Positions 5,765-9,610 of a DNA stretch of 9,610 nt are shown here, in pieces. The stretch's first letter is position 1. Each line of letters starts with the position of its first letter. The DNA comes from an uncultured Christensenella sp. (GTDB taxonomy: Bacteria > Bacillota > Clostridia > Christensenellales > UBA3700), in the NCBI GenBank assembly GCA_910583995.1, contig CAJTYW010000021.1:1-9610 (forward strand), in the 5' to 3' direction. The notes below the pieces were generated by a model. It ran no database searches and was not told the origin of the DNA. It was given only the letters and a program-made list of their open reading frames with translations. Position numbers and translations under genes: made by a program.

Positions 5765-7020
5765 AAGATGTTTTGATATTATCGCTAAAAAATATAAAAG
5801 CATACAAGAAATTTTATATACAATTTGTTGTAATTCTTGTATGTATGGTGTTTATGATAAGTTTGTTTTCCGTGTTTAGCGTGGCGCTTTCAGACAAGCA
5901 GAATGAACTTGCGGAAAAGTCTATTTCGGCAAACTATTTTATTTCTAATAATGATAATGAGTTTGATGGTGGCAAAATAGATGCTAAATTTGAAAGTTTA
6001 GAGATTGTTAAAAACACTTTTTTAAGTAATGAGAATTTATATTCGGGATATGGCTCGCTATACAATCATTTGATAAAAATCAAATTTAACGGAAAAATTT
6101 ATACAACAGAAGAATATGGTAGTTTTGAAGTTTTTGGAGCAAAAAACAATAACTTTTTTACTTCTAATGACTACAAGGAAGCTAAAGTAAAATATGGCAA
6201 TACTGATTTTATTACTGGTAATTTCCCGCAAAACAATGATGAAATAGTCCTTTCTTCTTCATATCTTGCTTGGTTTGGGATAGGCGAAGAAGTTTTGGGA
6301 AATGTTATAGATTTTGTGTCTGTAAAAACTGATTCGCCCGTAATTACAGGGGTAAAAGTAGTAGGGATTTTAAACGATAATTATTGCAGTTTGGTAGGTC
6401 ATCAATATTCTCATTATTTTCACCCGATTGTTATAGCACACATTGAAAATGACTTGTTTAAAAACAGCATAGATAAAGAGAAATTTTATATCTACGATTT
6501 TGAAAATTGGCCTAGTGAAGATTTAGTATCCTATCTGCAAAAGGAGTATAATGCGCAGTATATCGGTTATAGCGTTATGTCGGATATACAAAATATTACT
6601 GCAATGAAGGAAGTTGCAAATGTAATATTTTTACTTTTAGGCTGCACCTTATTGATTGGTTTGATGCTCGTTGTCTATTTGGTAATAAACAAGTTTGCTC
6701 AAATGTTTTACCGCAATAGTGGAATATTGCTTGCAAACGGAATGTCTAGACGCAAGTTGTACCTGTTGCTCTTGTTACAATTGTTGTGGGTAAGTTTATT
6801 ATCTTTTGTAATTGCGATAATTTTTACTATCTGCGGTTTTTATATTTTAAAATATGCAATGAGTACAGCATTTTCAATTAATTTGCCTATTACTTTTATG
6901 AGCATTGTTGCAATGCTTGGTGTTGCAATTGCAGGCGTTGTATTTTTTGTGGCAATTATATATGCGTTTATTATTTATAGACTAAAAAACAAAAATGTGA
7001 GCGAATTTTTAAAAAATTAA
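5761..7020 (+). CDS. ABC transporter permease, FtsX/MacB-like (second of two)
   Basis: The partner permease, 419 residues, same layout as its neighbour but divergent. The first helix is at about 19-42, a larger extracytoplasmic domain spans about 45-283, and helices follow near 285-308, 335-362 and 378-406. The outer domain has the recurring ITGNFPQNNDEIVLSSS stretch (151-167), then GIGEEVLGNVI, like MacB core domains. The cytoplasmic loop GILLANGMSRRKL (321-333) matches the FtsX-type 'G.s+++' coupling segment. The ATG overlaps the previous stop (ATGA) and has a good AAGGAG at 5750-5755, 5 nt upstream, so this subunit can also initiate on its own. It is the last gene of the operon, followed by the bidirectional terminator. 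A short positive C-terminus (RLKNKNVSEFLKN) lies in the cytoplasm. Confidence 0.88.
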   Translation: MKDVLILSLKNIKAYKKFYIQFVVILVCMVFMISLFSVFSVALSDKQNELAEKSISANYFISNNDNEFDGGKIDAKFESLEIVKNTFLSNENLYSGYGSLYNHLIKIKFNGKIYTTEEYGSFEVFGAKNNNFFTSNDYKEAKVKYGNTDFITGNFPQNNDEIVLSSSYLAWFGIGEEVLGNVIDFVSVKTDSPVITGVKVVGILNDNYCSLVGHQYSHYFHPIVIAHIENDLFKNSIDKEKFYIYDFENWPSEDLVSYLQKEYNAQYIGYSVMSDIQNITAMKEVANVIFLLLGCTLLIGLMLVVYLVINKFAQMFYRNSGILLANGMSRRKLYLLLLLQLLWVSLLSFVIAIIFTICGFYILKYAMSTAFSINLPITFMSIVAMLGVAIAGVVFFVAIIYAFIIYRLKNKNVSEFLKN

Positions 7021-7057
7021 ATTGCAGAATATTAATTAAAGTATATTTATATATAAT

Positions 7058-7086
7058 AAAAACACCGGTTTATTCCGGTGTTTTTT
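7058..7086. terminator. bidirectional terminator between convergent genes
   Basis: AAAAACACCGG (7058-7068) pairs with CCGGTGTTTTT (7075-7085) around loop TTTATT, with T-runs available on both strands. It ends the ABC operon on the plus strand and the SNF2 gene on the minus strand. The stop codon of the SNF2 gene (complement of 7070-7072) lies in the loop, and its last codons are encoded by one stem arm. Confidence 0.88.
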
Positions 7087-9238
7087 GATTGTCATTAGCG
7101 GTTATTCCACGCTTTTGATTAATACGCTCTGTTTCTTCTTTCATTAAGTTACTAAATGTATCGTCGTCAATTTCCATACTTTTTTGAGCAGATACTGATT
7201 CGTCTGCAAAGGCATCAAAAATATCTTGTTTATGTTTTAACACTTTAGTCAATTTTTCGTCAATAGTGTCTTCGCAAAGTAGCCTGTGTACAAGCACATT
7301 TCTTGCTTGCCCCATTCTGTATGCACGGGAAATTGCTTGGTTTTCAGTTGAAGGTTTGAACTGTGGCTCGCATATTACTACAACACTAGCGCATTGGATA
7401 TTAAGACCTGTGCCGCCTGATTGTATTTGTGCGACAAGTACGCTGCCGCTTGGGGCTTTTTCAAACTCGTCGATTATCTCTTGTCTTCTGTTGGGTGGGA
7501 CAGCGCCTGTGATAGGGCCGTAGCATTTACTGTCTAACATAAGAGCAATTTTTTGTATAGTGTCTAAAAAGAAAGAGAATACAATTACTTTTCTACCTTC
7601 TTCTTCGGCTTCTTCAATAATTTCAAGCAATCTGTTTGCTTTTGTTGACTTGCTTAAATCGTCAATATTAAATGACACCCTACGACATTCTGCATATTGT
7701 TGCTCAATTACAGACTTTTCGTATATTTGTTCTTCTTCAAAAGAAAGTTCACACCATTCTTCTGTTTCAATAAGTTCTGGAAGTTCTGTAAGTACATCGG
7801 TGCGTTTTCTTCTGTAATAAACAGGTGCAATTTTTTCTTTAAATTTTGGAGCAGAAGCAATTACCGTAATATTTTTGACGGAGTGTGCGATTTCAGGTTG
7901 AAGTATATAAATAAGCGATATCATTTCTTCAACTTGGTTTTCAAGGGCAGTACCTGTCATAAACAATAAGCTTTTTGATTTGTTACATATCTTTTTTGTG
8001 TTTTCTGTGCGTTTAGCTTCAGGATTTTTTATGTAATGTGCTTCGTCCACTACGGTAAGCGAAACTTTAAATTGGTCTTCAAGTTCAAAAATGGATGTGG
8101 TCTCATAAGTGGTAACAGCAACCCCGCCTTTGTTTAACCATAATTCTAAATTCTCTTTTTTATCTTTTCCGTGAATTTTTATGGCTTCTAAGTCGCTGTG
8201 TTTTTGTATTTCTCTGCACCAATTTGTAAGTACGCTTGCAGGGCAAACAACTAAAAAGTGCTTTTCTCCGCCATTTCTCATTGCAACCATTGTGGCAATT
8301 GCTTGAATAGTTTTTCCCAAACCCATTTCGTCACCAAGCAAAACTCTTTTTTGGTGTAATATGTATTTTACGCCCCATTCTTGATATTTTCTCAATGTGC
8401 ATTTTAAACCTAGTAAATCTAAGCTTTGACCTTTTACTTCTTCGGCTAACTCTTCAGGCAATCCTTGGAATGTGTCATTTGAACCTATTAGCCCCGGCAC
8501 AATTTCTTCTAGAATAGTAAAGTATTCAATACTATTCTTTTCAAAATCTTCCCATATATCATTTGCCGAAAAACTAGTTTGCTTGTTGTTTTCAATAATT
8601 TCTTGAATTTTCAAAAATGGCTCTGTTTCAAGCGCGCATTTTAATTTGTTATAAGCATCAATAGCCGCTGACTTTTGTGATTTTGATGTAAAAAACCATT
8701 TGAAATTGTTTGTCATCGGCAGAGTACTTTCTGCTAAAATTCTTATTTGATTGTAATACTTTGAATAGAATTTTCTGCAATCTTTAACTGCGTTTAAATT
8801 GTATTTATATAAATAAACATTTTTAATTAGAGCAGTAGAGTATTCGGTTTTGTTGTCTGCACTAAGCCTAATTTTTGTTTCTTGAGTAATTTTGTTTTTA
8901 ACAAATGCCAAAATCTTTTTTATTGTTAGGGCAGTTTCTTGACTTATTCCGTTTATATCAATAAGTGCTCTTGTGGAAACTTTTTCCAAGTCCGCAAAGG
9001 TATTGACATTGTTGTTTAGTAAAGATTTTACTCTAATGCCGCTTTTATATCTGCTTAATTCTTCTACAGATACTGTATCTAAAATTTTTGATACTTCTGC
9101 TGCAACATAAGCTTCCGCTGCTTTTTTGCTATCAAATTTAGCAGCGTCATTTTGTTTAATAATCTTTATTGTTCCGTTTAGTATTGATTGATGTGTGTTT
9201 AATATTTTTTTGACATCAATCGGTTCAAAATCTTTCAC
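7070..9238 (-). CDS. SNF2-family DNA-dependent ATPase with N-terminal helix-hairpin-helix
   Basis: An ATP-driven double-stranded DNA translocase of the Swi2/Snf2 (SF2) type, cytoplasmic. Numbering is from the upstream ATG (724 residues). An HhH-like DNA-binding region covers about 70-118 (NTFADLEKVSTRALIDINGI). A middle part (about 130-275) is not recognised. The motor follows, with Q-motif LRKYQ (284-288), Walker A GDEMGLGKT (304-312, Lys311), DEAH (400-403), motif III TGTALEN (430-436), motif V QIQSGGTGLNI (606-616) and motif VI QAISRAYRMGQ (636-646) with Arg640 and Arg643. The motor is complete; a short acidic C-terminal tail follows. Start choice: AGGAG at 9250-9246 lies 1 nt from ATG 9244 but 7 nt from GTG 9238, so I prefer GTG. 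No methyltransferase, nuclease or other defence gene is adjacent, so its role (repair, transcription recycling, defence) is open. Confidence 0.9.
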   Translation of the reverse strand: MKDFEPIDVKKILNTHQSILNGTIKIIKQNDAAKFDSKKAAEAYVAAEVSKILDTVSVEELSRYKSGIRVKSLLNNNVNTFADLEKVSTRALIDINGISQETALTIKKILAFVKNKITQETKIRLSADNKTEYSTALIKNVYLYKYNLNAVKDCRKFYSKYYNQIRILAESTLPMTNNFKWFFTSKSQKSAAIDAYNKLKCALETEPFLKIQEIIENNKQTSFSANDIWEDFEKNSIEYFTILEEIVPGLIGSNDTFQGLPEELAEEVKGQSLDLLGLKCTLRKYQEWGVKYILHQKRVLLGDEMGLGKTIQAIATMVAMRNGGEKHFLVVCPASVLTNWCREIQKHSDLEAIKIHGKDKKENLELWLNKGGVAVTTYETTSIFELEDQFKVSLTVVDEAHYIKNPEAKRTENTKKICNKSKSLLFMTGTALENQVEEMISLIYILQPEIAHSVKNITVIASAPKFKEKIAPVYYRRKRTDVLTELPELIETEEWCELSFEEEQIYEKSVIEQQYAECRRVSFNIDDLSKSTKANRLLEIIEEAEEEGRKVIVFSFFLDTIQKIALMLDSKCYGPITGAVPPNRRQEIIDEFEKAPSGSVLVAQIQSGGTGLNIQCASVVVICEPQFKPSTENQAISRAYRMGQARNVLVHRLLCEDTIDEKLTKVLKHKQDIFDAFADESVSAQKSMEIDDDTFSNLMKEETERINQKRGITANDNQKTPE

Positions 9239-9273
9239 AATCATTCTCCTAAATAGTAGTTGCTTTATTTGCT

Positions 9274-9307
9274 ATTATAAAAGTTTATCCATTTGAATAA
9301 AATTATA
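9274..9307 (-). promoter_or_regulatory. candidate -10 boxes for the SNF2 gene
   Basis: On the minus strand, perfect TATAAT hexamers occur at 9279-9274 and 9307-9302, upstream of the SNF2 start. Neither has a good -35 at 16-18 bp; the nearer has TTTTAT at 17 bp. In such A+T-rich sequence one may be chance. Confidence 0.35.
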
Positions 9308-9374
9308 GAATAATTTTTTAATCTTTTCCTAATTAAAAATTATATCATATATTGAAATAATAATCAAGGATAAT

Positions 9375-9494
9375 ATGTTGGGTATGGGTGATGAGCGAAA
9401 ATTTAGCATATATAAGCTGATAAATAATCATATTGTAGAGCTGATATTAGTTAATAATTTTTATCAAATTATCGTTAAAATAGATAAAAATTAG
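9375..9494 (+). CDS. small ORF, 39 residues, doubtful
   Basis: An ATG-started frame encoding 39 residues, preceded by AAGGA at 9366-9370 with a 4-nt spacer, and divergent from the SNF2 gene. The peptide begins MLGMGDERKFSIYK and continues as an Ile/Leu/Asn/Val-rich stretch ending KIDKN. I recognise no family, and there is no clear membrane helix or signal peptide. A second Met at codon 4 is possible. There is no good promoter and no terminator after it. The octamer AGCTGATA occurs twice inside (9415-9422, 9439-9446). It could be a genuine small protein, a decayed gene remnant or chance in A+T-rich DNA. Confidence 0.25.
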   Translation: MLGMGDERKFSIYKLINNHIVELILVNNFYQIIVKIDKN

Positions 9495-9610
9495 AGTTAA
9501 AAACATAAGAATATATCTTTAAATGGGTTTTGTTAGAATCAATATGGCTGAAACTGGGTGATTTCGTAATAACAAGAGAAATGTAAAGGGGTTAAAAGAT
9601 TTGTCGAAAG
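9495..9610. other. right-edge sequence, no complete gene
   Basis: Nothing is complete here. A plus-strand frame from about 9509 to 9583 (EYIFKWVLLESIWLKLGDF and a few more residues, then stop) has no start site. The last bases show AAAGGGG at 9585-9591 followed 9 nt later by TTG at 9601-9603, then TCG AAA. That could be the beginning of a gene running out of the window, but only three codons are visible. Together with 9245-9374, this edge otherwise holds only SNF2 upstream sequence. Confidence 0.35.

Noticed and set aside
3924..7020. BceAB-type bacitracin resistance transporter
   Set aside because: BceB is one large permease with ten membrane helices. Here two separate four-helix permeases fit the MacB/FtsX class, and the kinase is a GHKL AgrC type, not a short BceS type.
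1..9610. Mobile element, CRISPR array, tRNA or rRNA
   Set aside because: No transposase, integrase, terminal inverted repeats, regularly repeated spacers or tRNA-like cloverleaf were found on either strand.

Overview
The window is strongly A+T-rich. It uses standard bacterial stops, with UGA working as a stop in two genes, and has AGGAG-type ribosome binding sites, sigma-A-like promoters and hairpin/T-run terminators. With an AgrC/AgrA-type two-component pair and a Gram-positive-style ABC exporter, this points to a low-GC Bacillota, probably a clostridial lineage. I cannot name the genus. There are no RNA genes, insertion sequences, CRISPR arrays or phage genes, and the seven larger genes other than the short ORF look intact.

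Layout. Positions 68-853 hold an alpha/beta-fold hydrolase closed by a perfect 16-bp terminator hairpin. A gene-poor stretch follows, with a good promoter (1011-1039) and an orphan leftward-facing terminator (1065-1091). Next comes a GNAT acetyltransferase (1170-1712). A LytTR response regulator (1790-2488) and a GHKL sensor kinase (2485-3747) overlap by 4 nt. After a terminator, a near-consensus promoter preceded by three spaced repeats drives an ABC operon: ATPase 3924-4610, permease 4610-5764, permease 5761-7020, all overlapping by 1-4 nt. A bidirectional terminator (7058-7086) separates this from a convergent SNF2-family ATPase (7070-9238, minus strand) with an N-terminal helix-hairpin-helix. 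The right edge (9245-9610) holds SNF2 promoter sequence and one short ORF of doubtful status.

How the genes work together. The core is a sensing-and-transport module. A polytopic kinase of the peptide-sensing AgrC/VirS type phosphorylates a LytTR regulator, which most plausibly activates the adjacent MacB/FtsX-type exporter. The strongest new signal is in the 176-bp gap between the two halves. Three copies of a 12-bp element (two matching at 11 of 12 positions, the middle one at 8 of 12) lie on an exact 21-bp period and end 6 bp before the -35 box. That is the period expected for LytTR-family operators (9-bp half-sites with about 12-bp spacers). No pheromone or bacteriocin precursor gene is visible, so the module may respond to an external peptide or antimicrobial, as in a self-protection or resistance system; this is inference. 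The hydrolase, the GNAT and the SNF2 protein have no demonstrable link to the module.
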